Shown one piece after another: positions 1-9,121 of a DNA stretch of 64,000 nt. Source of the DNA: an uncultured Pelagibacteraceae bacterium (GTDB lineage: Bacteria; Pseudomonadota; Alphaproteobacteria; Pelagibacterales; Pelagibacteraceae); contig CACITX010000001.1 in NCBI GenBank assembly GCA_902589705.1, forward strand, positions 1 to 64,000. Reading direction: 5' to 3'. The stretch's first letter is position 1; each line of letters starts with the position of its first letter. The notes beneath the pieces are model-generated. The model saw only the letters and a program-made list of their open reading frames with translations, had not been told where the DNA came from and made no database searches. A program made the translations under genes and the position numbers.

Positions 1-711
1 GCTTCGAAATTAGACGCAATCAAAAAAAACGGTGAACTAAGAGTTGGAACTACAGGTGATTGGGATCCAATGTCTATGAAAGATCCAGCAACAAACAAAT
101 ACAAAGGATTTGATATAGATGTAATGAATGAGTTAGCTAAAGACTTAGGCGTGAAAGTAAAATTCGTCCCTGCTGAATGGAAAACTATCGTAGCTGGAAT
201 AACAGCAGATAGATACGATATTTCTACAAGCGTAACTAAAACTCCTAAAAGAGCTGAGGTAGCAGGTTTTACAGCAACTTATTATAAGTACGGTACTGTT
301 CCTTTAGTTCTTAAGAAAAATTTAAAAAAGTTTCCAACTTGGGACTCTTTAAATAGTAAAGATGTAAAAATAGCTACTACTTTAGGTACGTCTCAAGAAG
401 AAAAAGCAAAAGAATTTTTTCCAAAATCAAAATTACAATCAGTAGAAGCGCCCGCTAGAGACTTCCAAGAGGTGCTTGCTGGTAGAGCTGATGGAAATAT
501 TACAAGTTCAACAGAGGCAAATAAATTAGTTATAAAGTATCCTCAACTAGCAATCGTTCCTGATGGAGAAAAAAACCCAGCCTTCTTAGCAATGATGGTT
601 CCAAAAGGTGATAAAGTTTGGAATGATTATGTAAGTAATTGGATTAAGAAAAAGCAATCGTCAGGATTTTTTAAAAGATTGCTCTCTAAGTATAACCTCA
701 AGAGCTTATAA
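1..711 (+). CDS. Amino-acid ABC transporter substrate-binding protein (5' end missing)
   Basis: The reading frame is open from base 1, so the N-terminus and signal peptide lie outside the window; 236 residues are visible. The protein has the two-lobe periplasmic fold of the polar amino-acid family (bacterial SBP family 3). Near its start it reads [12 protein letters not shown], then [15 protein letters not shown], then [15 protein letters not shown], which are typical ligand-pocket blocks of this family. It would capture an amino acid or similar polar solute in the periplasm and hand it to the permease encoded 41 bp downstream. The exact ligand cannot be told from sequence. No ATPase gene follows, so it is either upstream of the window or elsewhere. 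Confidence 0.88.
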   Translation, partial: ASKLDAIKKNGELRVGTTGDWDPMSMKDPATNKYKGFDIDVMNELAKDLGVKVKFVPAEWKTIVAGITADRYDISTSVTKTPKRAEVAGFTATYYKYGTVPLVLKKNLKKFPTWDSLNSKDVKIATTLGTSQEEKAKEFFPKSKLQSVEAPARDFQEVLAGRADGNITSSTEANKLVIKYPQLAIVPDGEKNPAFLAMMVPKGDKVWNDYVSNWIKKKQSSGFFKRLLSKYNLKSL

Positions 712-752
712 TTTAAGTTTCTTTACCTTCAATTTATAATTATAGTTAGTTA

Positions 753-1487
753 GTGAAGTTTTTAAAAATAATCTCTTTATTATTTTTACTACAGGGGTGT
801 AGTTCAAATTATGAGTGGGGCTGGTATATATTAAGTCCAGAAAATATAGAGGGATTAACAAATCTTAAATTTTTAATAAGTGGGATAACAACCACTATTT
901 ATATTTCAGTAGTGTCAATAATTTTAGCAATGATTATTGGATTAATTATTGCTCTTCCATCTATTTCGAATAATAAATTTCTAAGTTACTTCAATATAGC
1001 TTATGTGGAAATCGTCAGAGCTATACCATTGTTAGTTTTAATTCTTTGGATCTATTATGGCCTGCCTATTATGATAGGAGTGAGTTTCTCACCATTCGTA
1101 TCAGGTATAATTGCTTTGACTATAAGTGAAAGTGCTTTTCAAGCAGAAATATTTAGAGCTGGTATTAATTCAATATCAAAAGGCCAACATGAGGTATCAG
1201 AATCTTTAGGAATGGATTTTTGGAGAAAAATGAGATTAGTAATCTTACCACAAGCAATAAAAGTTGTATTGCCAGCAATGGGAAATCAATTTGTATACGT
1301 TTTAAAAATGTCTTCCTTGGTTTCTATAATTGGAATTGGGGATTTAACAAGAAAAGCAAATGAGCTTGTTACAACTACTTATAGACCTTTAGAGATTTAT
1401 ACTTTTTTAATATTGGAATACCTAGTATTAATCCTAGTTGTTTCGTACTTCGTAAGAAAATTAGAAAACAAACTTAAATATAAATAA
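753..1487 (+). CDS. Amino-acid ABC transporter permease with lipobox-like N-terminus
   Basis: Inner-membrane permease of the polar amino-acid uptake family (HisM/GlnP-like), 244 residues with about five membrane segments. The coupling-loop region lies around residues 140-170 (SKGQHEVSESLGM followed by ILPQAIKVVLPAMGNQ). The start is GTG at 753; an in-frame stop lies two codons upstream and the next internal Met is far inside, so this start is nearly forced. There is no clear Shine-Dalgarno. The first 16 residues end in LLQGC, a lipobox-like motif with Cys16, before the family's usual YEWGWY segment. It follows the binding-protein gene by 41 bp and probably shares its transcript. It ends 2 bp from the convergent MATE gene. 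Confidence 0.88.
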   Translation: MKFLKIISLLFLLQGCSSNYEWGWYILSPENIEGLTNLKFLISGITTTIYISVVSIILAMIIGLIIALPSISNNKFLSYFNIAYVEIVRAIPLLVLILWIYYGLPIMIGVSFSPFVSGIIALTISESAFQAEIFRAGINSISKGQHEVSESLGMDFWRKMRLVILPQAIKVVLPAMGNQFVYVLKMSSLVSIIGIGDLTRKANELVTTTYRPLEIYTFLILEYLVLILVVSYFVRKLENKLKYK

Positions 1488-1497
1488 ATTTAAGTTT
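1470..1497. terminator. AT-rich inverted repeat between convergent genes, possible bidirectional terminator
   Basis: A perfect 10 bp inverted repeat, AAACTTAAAT and ATTTAAGTTT, with an 8-base loop covers both stop codons of the permease and the MATE gene. The stem has only one G:C pair and no long T run follows, so it is a weak candidate for an intrinsic terminator. Its position at a convergent junction is the main support. Confidence 0.3.
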
Positions 1498-2848
1498 TAA
1501 CCGTTTTTAAAAATAGTTTCTTTGTATAATATTTTGCGAACAAAAAGACTAAAATTCCAAATGTCCAATTAATAAAGAAAAGCCCAAGAAATAAATCTCT
1601 AAAATTACCCTCAAATAAGAAAACAACAATCCACATTGCAGCGAAAGGTAAAAGAACTAATCTTAAAAACGTCATTAAAACTGTGTAGATTGGTTTCTTA
1701 ATTGCTTGAAATAATGCGTTAGTGATAAAAAAAACTGGGTAGACAGGCCCTATAAATGCAGCGATTTTCAGGTAATCGGCTCCATAGTTGATGGCATCCT
1801 GATTATCTGTAAAAATTGATACAATGTTATCTGCTAATAAAAAAATTACTACGCCTGCTAAAATCATAAATGATGAACCAATAATAATTGCTTTTGTATA
1901 GACTTCGTCAACTCTAGGAAATAATTTCGCTCCAAAATTTTGTCCAGCAATCGTCAGCACGGCTGTATTTAGCCCGATAACTGGTAGAAGTAGTATTTGT
2001 TCTATTCTTAAAGCTGAACCATATCCTGCAGCAGCTAAATAACCAAATTTGCTTACAAAAAATAAAATATTATAAATGCCTAACCCAATCATAAACATGC
2101 TCATCATAATTGGCACTGACTGATTAGTAAGATTTTTTATTAAATCAAATTTTGGCAGGAAACATTCTAATTTTAAATATTGTTTTAGTTCACAATAATA
2201 AACTTTATAAGCTAAGTAAAATAATCCTATTAATTGGGCAATCACAGTTGCTATTGCTAAACCTGAAATCCCAAAAGCTGGTATGGGTCCAAAACCAAAT
2301 ATAAATAAAGGGTTGAGTCCGATATTTAAAAAGAAAGTTACAATTAAAACATTTCTATAGCTTTTAGTATCTCCTTGAGCATTTAAAGTTCCATTTAAAG
2401 AAATTTGTATTAAAAAAATGAAAGTTGCAAAAAATATTACATCTAAATAATTGGTAGCAAGATTTATTGTTTCTTGATCTGATCCCATTAAACGCAATAG
2501 ATCATCAGATAAAGATAAACCAATTATAGTAACAAAAATTGAAACTATTACAGAATAAAGAAGCGATTGAGCAACATACAGTGATGCTTTACGATCCTCT
2601 TTCGCGCCCAATGAATTACTAATAAGTGCGTTAGATGCAGCTACTATTCCAACACCTGTTGCTATAATAATAAAATAAAGCGGAAAAGATTTTGCTATGG
2701 CTGCCAATGCATTAGGAGAAATTTTTCCAGCAAAATAAGTGTCTACAACATTATATAAAGTTTGAAAAAGTGTGCCTGTGCTTGCAGGAATAGCTATTTT
2801 TTTTAATAAATTTATTATCGGATCCTCAACTAAATTCATTGATTTCAT
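1490..2848 (-). CDS. MATE-family efflux transporter
   Basis: A 452-residue membrane protein with about twelve hydrophobic segments, matching the usual MATE length. The N-terminal block with PASTGTLFQTLYNVVDTYF and the later QNFGAKLF segment are typical of this multidrug/toxic compound exporter family, which is driven by Na+ or H+ gradients. Substrate unknown. The start codon overlaps the stop of trhO by 4 bp, so it is the last gene of the gatCAB-OMT-trhO operon. The link to tRNA modification may be only co-transcription. Confidence 0.88.
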   Translation of the reverse strand: MKSMNLVEDPIINLLKKIAIPASTGTLFQTLYNVVDTYFAGKISPNALAAIAKSFPLYFIIIATGVGIVAASNALISNSLGAKEDRKASLYVAQSLLYSVIVSIFVTIIGLSLSDDLLRLMGSDQETINLATNYLDVIFFATFIFLIQISLNGTLNAQGDTKSYRNVLIVTFFLNIGLNPLFIFGFGPIPAFGISGLAIATVIAQLIGLFYLAYKVYYCELKQYLKLECFLPKFDLIKNLTNQSVPIMMSMFMIGLGIYNILFFVSKFGYLAAAGYGSALRIEQILLLPVIGLNTAVLTIAGQNFGAKLFPRVDEVYTKAIIIGSSFMILAGVVIFLLADNIVSIFTDNQDAINYGADYLKIAAFIGPVYPVFFITNALFQAIKKPIYTVLMTFLRLVLLPFAAMWIVVFLFEGNFRDLFLGLFFINWTFGILVFLFAKYYTKKLFLKTVKT

Positions 2849-3756
2849 ATTTTGTATTCCTTTTGAAACATATGCTTGGTTCCCTTACTTTTAGCAAGAG
2901 TAATTTGTTTTTGTCTCATTCTAAATCTTGCTTTTTGAGTTTCTGTAAGCTTTTCGTAACAATTTGGACAAGAAACACCTTTTTCGTACATATTTGATTT
3001 TTTCTCTATTGTTGAAATGGGTGTTCGACAACCGCTGCAAATGGAAAAAGATCCTTGTTTTAATTTATGTTTCAGTGAAACCCTGTTATCAAAAACATAA
3101 CACTCACCTTTCCACAAACTATCTTTCTTTTCCACATTATCTAAGTAATTAAGTATGCCCCCTTTTAATTGAAAAACATTTTTAAAGCCTTTTTGTTTTA
3201 AATAAACAGAGGCTTTTTCACATCTAATACCCCCTGTACAAAACATAGCAACTGGTTTTGCTTTATTAATTTTTTTTAGATATTTTGGAAAATCTCTAAA
3301 GTTATTGATATTTGGATTAATAGATTTTTTAAAAGTGCCCACTTTAAATTCAAATGGTTTCCTAGCATCAACTACTAAAGTATCTTTTTTAGATATCAGT
3401 TTATTCCATGATTTTCCTGATAAATATTTACTTTGTCTCTTTGTCTTACTGTTGATATTTAAACCAATAGGCACTACCTCTTTCTTAATTTTAACTTTAC
3501 CGCGATGAAACGGTTGAAATTTACTTAAAGAATGATTGTTGCCATCAAACTTAGTGAATTTAAGCTTTTTCCTCAGTAAATTCTTTATCTTAAGAATAGA
3601 TTTTCTTTCTCCTGCAATTGTTCCGTTAATACCTTCAGAGGCAAGAATTAATGTCCCTCTAATTTTATTATTAATAAATTCAGATTGAAAAAATTTTTTA
3701 TGTTTCTTTAATGATAGTATTTTTTTAAATTTATAAAATCCAAAGACAGAAAACAT
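2845..3756 (-). CDS. trhO: tRNA uridine(34) hydroxylase TrhO (rhodanese-domain protein)
   Basis: A 303-residue YceA/TrhO-type protein. An N-terminal acylphosphatase-like region with ILASEGINGTIAG (about residues 37-49) is followed by a rhodanese domain. The rhodanese loop reads FCTGGIRCEK with Cys173 and Cys179. A Cys-rich tail (CSGC and CPNC) resembles a zinc-binding end. In E. coli the family uses O2 to hydroxylate the wobble uridine of a set of tRNAs, giving ho5U34. It overlaps the upstream O-methyltransferase gene by one base and the MATE gene by four, so translation is probably coupled. The pairing with a methyltransferase suggests the hydroxyl is then methylated (inference). Confidence 0.88.
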   Translation of the reverse strand: MFSVFGFYKFKKILSLKKHKKFFQSEFINNKIRGTLILASEGINGTIAGERKSILKIKNLLRKKLKFTKFDGNNHSLSKFQPFHRGKVKIKKEVVPIGLNINSKTKRQSKYLSGKSWNKLISKKDTLVVDARKPFEFKVGTFKKSINPNINNFRDFPKYLKKINKAKPVAMFCTGGIRCEKASVYLKQKGFKNVFQLKGGILNYLDNVEKKDSLWKGECYVFDNRVSLKHKLKQGSFSICSGCRTPISTIEKKSNMYEKGVSCPNCYEKLTETQKARFRMRQKQITLAKSKGTKHMFQKEYKI

Positions 3757-4409
3757 TATTTTTTAATACAAATTGTTAATCCATCTCCTATTGGAATAAT
3801 ATTTTTTGTGACTCTATTATCTTTTTTTATGTGTTTATTAAAATCTCTTATAATATTGGTAAATCTGTCGTCTTTTGATTTATCAGCAACTTCACCATGC
3901 CATAAAACATTGTCAATTATAATAAGTCCATTTTTATTAACTAAATCCATACATTTTTCATAATAATTAAAATAATTTTCTTTATCTGCATCAATAAATA
4001 TTAGATCAAATTTTTTTTTAGAATTTTTTAATTCATCTAAACTTTCAATTGCTGGTCTAATTATTTGTGTAATTTTATTTTCATTTGCCTTTTTATAAAA
4101 AGATTTTGCTTTATTGCTAAAATCAGAATTTTTATCAAGACTAATTAAAGATCCGTCTTCTGGTAAAGCTAAAGCCATAGATAAAGCACTAAAACCGGTA
4201 AAACTTCCAATCTCTAAAACTTTTTTAATATTGGAAGCCTTAATTAGTGTTTGAAGAAATTGAGCTTGTGAAATAGATATTTGTAATTTTTTTTGATCTC
4301 CTAGACTTGAATTGTAATTAATAATTTCTTTTTGAATATCATTTAAATTTTCGGAATGATCAATTATGTATTTCTCAAGATTATCAGTTAAATCTAATTT
4401 TTTAGGCAT
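3756..4409 (-). CDS. Class I SAM O-methyltransferase, possibly TrmR-like (ho5U34 tRNA methyltransferase)
   Basis: A 217-residue enzyme of the caffeoyl-CoA O-methyltransferase-like family. The SAM motif is VLEIGSFTGFSALSMAL (about residues 60-76). The metal/catalytic block is FDLIFIDADKENYFNYY followed by IIIDNVLWHGEV. The C-terminus IIPIGDGLTICIKK is also family-typical. Automatic annotation would call it a generic O-methyltransferase. Bacillus TrmR (YrrM) belongs to this family, has a similar length and methylates ho5U34 to mo5U34. Here the gene sits directly upstream of trhO with a 1-base overlap, so I infer the same role. A small-molecule substrate is not excluded. Confidence 0.8.
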   Translation of the reverse strand: MPKKLDLTDNLEKYIIDHSENLNDIQKEIINYNSSLGDQKKLQISISQAQFLQTLIKASNIKKVLEIGSFTGFSALSMALALPEDGSLISLDKNSDFSNKAKSFYKKANENKITQIIRPAIESLDELKNSKKKFDLIFIDADKENYFNYYEKCMDLVNKNGLIIIDNVLWHGEVADKSKDDRFTNIIRDFNKHIKKDNRVTKNIIPIGDGLTICIKK

Positions 4410-4411
4410 AA

Positions 4412-5881
4412 TTAGCCCTTTAAAAGTTTTTTTAAAATCTCGTTCGTTAATTGTGGATTTGCTTTCCCCCCAGAAGATTTCATTACTTGGCCAACAAAAA
4501 AACCAAATAATTTTTCTTTACCAGATTTATATTGATCAACTTTATCTTTATTCTTAGCTAAGATTTCGTTAATCATTTTTTCCAATTCTTTAGGATCGCT
4601 TTGCTGTTTTAATCCTTTTGTTTCTATAATTTTTTTAGGATTATCTCCACTTTCTATCATTATCTCAAAAACTTCTTTTGCTATTCTTCCAGAAATTTCA
4701 CCTGATTTTATTGCTTGTACTAATTCTGCAAAATCTTTAGCTGAGATAGGTGAATTAGATATATTCAAACCTTTATCATTTAGCATCGCAAATAAATCAC
4801 CCATCATCCAAGTAGCTGCAAGTTTATTATCTGAAAGTTTTGCAACTTCTTCGTAATAATCTGAGATTTCTTTTTCCGAAACAAGTACATTAGCTTCGTA
4901 TGCGTTTAAACCATAATCTTTAACAAATCTTTCTTTTTTCTTATCTGGAAGTTCTGGAAGAGATTTTTTTAAATCATCAACTAACTTTTGATCAAGTTTC
5001 AAAGGAAGTAAATCTGGATCAGGAAAATATCTATAATCATGAGCATCTTCCTTGGATCTCATTGATCGTGTTTCATTTTTTTTTGTATCAAAAAGTCTAG
5101 TTTCTTGGTCAATTTCTTTTCCACTTTCTAACAATTCAACTTGTCTACTAGCTTCATATTCAATAGCCATTTGCATGAATTTAATAGAATTTACATTTTT
5201 AATTTCACAACGTGTGCCAAATTCTTTGACACCTACTTTTCTCACTGATACATTTACATCGGCTCTAAGCGAACCTTCTTGCATGTTTCCATCACATGTT
5301 CCTAAGTATCTCATAATACTTCTTAACTTTTTAATATAGGCATTTACCTCATCTGGTGATCTCAGATCGGGTTTACTTACTATTTCCATCAAGGCGATAC
5401 CGGATCTGTTAAGGTCTACGTAAGTATTAGATGGATCCATGTCATGTATGCTTTTGCCTGCATCTTGTTCTAAATGAAGTCTTTCTATTCCAACTTCTTT
5501 AGATCCATAAGGCATATCTAATAAAACTTTACCCTCTCCAACTATTGGGTTTTTATATTGAGATATTTGATAACCTTGAGGTAAATCAGCATAAAAGTAA
5601 TTTTTTCTATCAAAGACAGAATAATTATTAATTTTTGCATTTAAACCTAAACCGGTTCTAACTGCTTGTTTTACACATTCTTCATTTATTACTGGCAACA
5701 TGCCAGGAAATGCTGAGTCAATTAAGCTTACATGTTCATTTGGTTCAGCTCCAAATTTTGTTGGAGACCCAGAAAAAAGTTTAGAGTTAGATAAGACTTG
5801 GGCGTGCACCTCTAAACCTATTACAACTTCGTATTTTCCTTTGTCTCCATTAATAAAATAATCAAATTTTTCTGATTTCAT
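4412..5881 (-). CDS. gatB: Aspartyl/glutamyl-tRNA amidotransferase subunit B
   Basis: GatB, 489 residues, binds the misacylated tRNA and activates its side-chain carboxylate so that Glu-tRNA(Gln) or Asp-tRNA(Asn) can be amidated. The signature VIGLEVHAQ lies near the N-terminus, with [17 protein letters not shown] and the helical/YqeY tail further on. I choose the ATG at 5881 because it overlaps the gatA stop as ATGA; an in-frame ATG at 5890 would add three residues. The stop is 2 bp before the O-methyltransferase start. Third gene of gatC-gatA-gatB. Confidence 0.96.
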   Translation of the reverse strand: MKSEKFDYFINGDKGKYEVVIGLEVHAQVLSNSKLFSGSPTKFGAEPNEHVSLIDSAFPGMLPVINEECVKQAVRTGLGLNAKINNYSVFDRKNYFYADLPQGYQISQYKNPIVGEGKVLLDMPYGSKEVGIERLHLEQDAGKSIHDMDPSNTYVDLNRSGIALMEIVSKPDLRSPDEVNAYIKKLRSIMRYLGTCDGNMQEGSLRADVNVSVRKVGVKEFGTRCEIKNVNSIKFMQMAIEYEASRQVELLESGKEIDQETRLFDTKKNETRSMRSKEDAHDYRYFPDPDLLPLKLDQKLVDDLKKSLPELPDKKKERFVKDYGLNAYEANVLVSEKEISDYYEEVAKLSDNKLAATWMMGDLFAMLNDKGLNISNSPISAKDFAELVQAIKSGEISGRIAKEVFEIMIESGDNPKKIIETKGLKQQSDPKELEKMINEILAKNKDKVDQYKSGKEKLFGFFVGQVMKSSGGKANPQLTNEILKKLLKG

Positions 5882-7335
5882 GACCACCATTTCTTTATTT
5901 CATTTTTAAATCCACAATTTTTTTCAAAAGCATAGCCAATATTAAGAATTTTTTGTTCATCTAAAGGTTTTCCAATTAATTGAAGTCCTAAAGGAAGGCC
6001 TTGTTTATCAAGACCAGCTGGTAAAGATAAAGCTGGAAGCCCTGCTAAATTTGTTGGAACGGTAAAAATATCATTTAAATACATTGAAACTGGATCATTA
6101 GTTTTCTCACCAATTTTAAAAGCTGAGCTTGGTGTAGATGGTGTAAGAATTGCATCAACTTTTGTAAAATTATCATCAAAATCTTTTTTGATTAGTTGTC
6201 TTACCTTTTGGGCTTTTAAATAATAAGCATCATAGTATCCGGATGATAGCACATAAGTTCCTATTAATATTCTTCGTTTAACTTCATCTCCAAAACCTTC
6301 AGACCTAGTATTTTCGTACATCTCTATTAAATCTTTTCCTTTTTCTGACCTGTAACCATATCTAACTCCATCGTACCTTGCCAAATTTGAAGACGCTTCT
6401 GCTGGAGCAACAATATAATAAGTTGGTAAAGCATATTTTGTGTGTGGTAGTGAAATATCAATTAGATCAGCACCTAAATCTTTTAATATTTTTTTTCCTT
6501 TTTCCCAAAGTTCATCTATTTCCTTAGGCATGTTATCAACTCGATATTCTTTAGGAATTCCAATTTTTAAACCTTTAATATTATCTTTTAAATTTTTTGA
6601 ATAATTTTCTTTCTTTTTATTGATTGATGTAGAATCTTTTTCGTCAAAACCTGACATTGCTTCAAGCATAATAGCACAATCAGTAATATCTTTTGTCATT
6701 GGACCAGCTTGATCTAGAGATGATGCAAAAGCTACGATACCCCATCTAGAACATAAACCATAAGTTGGCTTTAAACCGACTGTGCCTGTGAATGAAGCTG
6801 GTTGTCTAATTGAACCACCTGTATCAGTTCCAATAGTTGCTGGAGTTAAGTCAGCAGCTAATGCAGATGAAGATCCTCCTGATGAACCACCTGGAACTAT
6901 TTGGTCACCAACTGGATTAATTACATTGCCAAAATAACTTGTCTCATTAGATGAGCCCATCGCAAACTCATCACAATTTAGTTTACCTAATAAGAAAGAA
7001 CCATTGTCCCAAAGATTTTTAGTAACTGTAGACTCGTATGATGGAACAAAATTATTTAAGATATTGCTACCAGCCGTAGTTTTAAAATTTTCTGTGCAAA
7101 ATAAATCTTTAACAGCGAGCGGGATACCTGGTAGCAGTTGATCAAAATTTGGTTTGTTATCAAACTGTTTAGCTTTATCTAAAGCATAATCAAAAGTAGT
7201 TGTAACAAAAGCATTAAGTTTTTTTGCGCCCTCAATATTCTTGATATAAGCTTTTGTTAAGTCCGTTGAAGAGATTTCTTTTGTTTTAATTCTTTTGATA
7301 ATTTGATTTAAACTTTGATTAGTAATATCGATCAT
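5878..7335 (-). CDS. gatA: Aspartyl/glutamyl-tRNA amidotransferase subunit A
   Basis: GatA, 485 residues, hydrolyses glutamine and supplies ammonia to GatB. It is an amidase-signature enzyme with the Ser-cisSer-Lys triad visible: Lys76 in PLAVKDLFC, Ser151 in [10 protein letters not shown] and Ser175 in [14 protein letters not shown]. Length and motifs are typical. It overlaps gatC by one base and gatB by four, as expected for stoichiometric subunits of one heterotrimer. Confidence 0.97.
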   Translation of the reverse strand: MIDITNQSLNQIIKRIKTKEISSTDLTKAYIKNIEGAKKLNAFVTTTFDYALDKAKQFDNKPNFDQLLPGIPLAVKDLFCTENFKTTAGSNILNNFVPSYESTVTKNLWDNGSFLLGKLNCDEFAMGSSNETSYFGNVINPVGDQIVPGGSSGGSSSALAADLTPATIGTDTGGSIRQPASFTGTVGLKPTYGLCSRWGIVAFASSLDQAGPMTKDITDCAIMLEAMSGFDEKDSTSINKKKENYSKNLKDNIKGLKIGIPKEYRVDNMPKEIDELWEKGKKILKDLGADLIDISLPHTKYALPTYYIVAPAEASSNLARYDGVRYGYRSEKGKDLIEMYENTRSEGFGDEVKRRILIGTYVLSSGYYDAYYLKAQKVRQLIKKDFDDNFTKVDAILTPSTPSSAFKIGEKTNDPVSMYLNDIFTVPTNLAGLPALSLPAGLDKQGLPLGLQLIGKPLDEQKILNIGYAFEKNCGFKNEIKKWWS

Positions 7336-7622
7336 TATTCAACTACCTTAGGTACTACAAAAAACTCTTTGCTATCTTTTGGTGAATTTTTTAAAACTTT
7401 TTCTCTTATTTTCCCGTCATTAATTTCATCTTTTCTTGATCGTAACGATTGATTGAGAATTGACGTTAATGGCTCTACTTTATTAGTATCAAGCTCATTT
7501 AATTGCTCTATAAATTTAAAAATAGAGTTTAAGTCTTTTGTTAAACTATCAACTTTAGCTTCATTGACTGAAATTCGAGCTAATTTTGCAACATGCTTAA
7601 TTTTTTCTTTATCTAGAGACAT
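7335..7622 (-). CDS. gatC: Aspartyl/glutamyl-tRNA amidotransferase subunit C
   Basis: GatC, 95 residues, wraps around GatA and stabilises the GatCAB complex. The N-terminal block [14 protein letters not shown] and the later [15 protein letters not shown] are family-typical. It is the first gene of the minus-strand operon and is divergent from ruvX with a 52 bp gap, so the operon promoter must lie in or near 7623-7674. Confidence 0.93.
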   Translation of the reverse strand: MSLDKEKIKHVAKLARISVNEAKVDSLTKDLNSIFKFIEQLNELDTNKVEPLTSILNQSLRSRKDEINDGKIREKVLKNSPKDSKEFFVVPKVVE

Positions 7623-7662
7623 TTGTGAAATAAGTTAATTTTAAATGTGTTTTATCACAAAT
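7621..7662. promoter_or_regulatory. Inverted repeat in the gatC/ruvX divergent gap
   Basis: ATTTGTGA (7621-7628) and its exact complement TCACAAAT (7655-7662) frame the divergent intergenic region, 26 bp apart. One half overlaps the gatC start codon. I cannot identify a convincing -35/-10 pair here. The repeat could be an operator or chance in AT-rich DNA. Confidence 0.25.
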
Positions 7663-7674
7663 TAGGTAAATTTC

Positions 7675-8139
7675 ATGCTTGATATTGAGTTATTTATTCA
7701 GAAAATTAATAAAAAATCCAGATTAATTGGTATTGATCCAGGTGGAAAGAGAATTGGTATTGCTATATCTGATGAAAACAAAATTGTAGCTACACCCTAT
7801 ACTACACTCATTAAAGAAAATTATTCAAAACTGCTCTTAGAGATAAAAAAAATATTCAAAGAAAATGAAGTCGATGGAATAGTTGTGGGAAACCCATTAA
7901 ATATGGATGGTTCACCAGGTCCCTCATCTCAATCTGCTAGGGATTTTGCTATAAATCTCTCAAAAGATATTACAGAAAATATCACTTTGTGGGATGAAAG
8001 ATTATCTAGCCAGGGAGCATTTAATTTAAGTGGTGAAATGTCAATTAATACATCAAAAAAGAAGAGTAAATTAGATGAAAATTCAGCTCAATTCATTTTA
8101 CAAGGATTTTTAGATTTTTATCATAAAAATAATACTTGA
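7675..8139 (+). CDS. ruvX: Holliday junction resolvase-like / pre-16S rRNA nuclease RuvX (YqgF)
   Basis: A 154-residue RNase H-fold protein. The N-terminal LIGIDPGGKRIGIAISD carries the first catalytic Asp, DGIVVGNPLNMDGSPG is the middle block, and TLWDERLSSQGA carries later acidic residues. In E. coli YqgF finishes the 5' end of 16S rRNA; a role in recombination has also been proposed. It begins a plus-strand run that continues 35 bp later with pyrB. Length is typical. Confidence 0.9.
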   Translation: MLDIELFIQKINKKSRLIGIDPGGKRIGIAISDENKIVATPYTTLIKENYSKLLLEIKKIFKENEVDGIVVGNPLNMDGSPGPSSQSARDFAINLSKDITENITLWDERLSSQGAFNLSGEMSINTSKKKSKLDENSAQFILQGFLDFYHKNNT

Positions 8140-8174
8140 TATAAAATAGTAAAACGCCTATAGAGTTGATTTTA

Positions 8175-9119
8175 ATGGCAACTGTAAAAAAAGTTTCAGC
8201 TATTAAAAATACCCCCAAACATCTTTTAGGTATTCAAAATCTATCAATTATAGAAGCTAAAAATATATTAAACGAAGCAAAGACTTTTATTAAACTAAAT
8301 AGGAGTAGCTCAAAAAAATTAGATATCCTTAGAGGAAAAACACAAATAAATTTATTTTTTGAACCATCTACAAGAACCCAGAGTTCTTTCGATCTTGCAG
8401 GTAAGAGATTAGGTGCAGATGTAATGTCAATGAACATGGGTAACTCAGCTCTTAAAAAAGGTGAAACATTAATTGATACAGCTATGACTTTAAATGCAAT
8501 GCATCCAGATATAATTGTCATAAGACACCAAGACTCTGGAGCCCCAAATTTATTATCTCAAAAAGTTAATTGCACAGTTATAAATGCTGGAGATGGCAGA
8601 AGAGAACATCCTACACAAGCTCTACTTGATGCTTTGACTATAATTAATAGAAAAGGAAATATTGAAGGATTAAAAATTGCAATATGCGGAGACATACTTC
8701 ATTCAAGGGTAGCAAGATCAAATATTTATTTAATGAATATGTTAGGTGCTGAGGTGAATGTCATTGCACCGAAAACTTTAATGCCTGTAGCAATTGAAAA
8801 ACTAGGTGTCAAAGCGTTCACTGATATGAAAAAAGGTTTAGACGGTTGTGATATTGTAATGATGTTAAGATTACAAAACGAAAGAATGCAAGGATCATTC
8901 CTGCCGTCTAAAAGAGAGTATTATGAATTTTTTGGTCTTACTCCAGAAAAACTTAAGCTTGCAAAAAAAGATGCATTACTTATGCATCCAGGGCCTATGA
9001 ATAGAGGTGTTGAGATCGATACTAAATTAGCTGATGATATAAATGTTAGTCTTGTGAAAGAACAAGTTGAACTAGGAGTGGCTGTAAGAATGGCTTGCTT
9101 AAAATTATATTGTAAATAG
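8175..9119 (+). CDS. pyrB: Aspartate carbamoyltransferase catalytic subunit
   Basis: PyrB condenses carbamoyl phosphate with aspartate in pyrimidine synthesis. The phosphate-binding block [20 protein letters not shown] and the [12 protein letters not shown] block are both intact, and the C-terminal [13 protein letters not shown] is typical. I start at ATG 8175 (MATVKK, 314 residues); a TTG three codons upstream at 8166 is less likely. No pyrI regulatory subunit is present. The next gene, 2 bp on, is a dihydroorotase homologue that has lost metal ligands, the arrangement of two-component ATCases in which the second protein is structural. Confidence 0.95.
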   Translation: MATVKKVSAIKNTPKHLLGIQNLSIIEAKNILNEAKTFIKLNRSSSKKLDILRGKTQINLFFEPSTRTQSSFDLAGKRLGADVMSMNMGNSALKKGETLIDTAMTLNAMHPDIIVIRHQDSGAPNLLSQKVNCTVINAGDGRREHPTQALLDALTIINRKGNIEGLKIAICGDILHSRVARSNIYLMNMLGAEVNVIAPKTLMPVAIEKLGVKAFTDMKKGLDGCDIVMMLRLQNERMQGSFLPSKREYYEFFGLTPEKLKLAKKDALLMHPGPMNRGVEIDTKLADDINVSLVKEQVELGVAVRMACLKLYCK

Positions 9120-9121
9120 AA

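Noticed and set aside
1470-1497. Strong intrinsic terminator between permease and MATE
   Set aside because: Stem has one G:C pair and lacks a T run, so kept only as a weak candidate.
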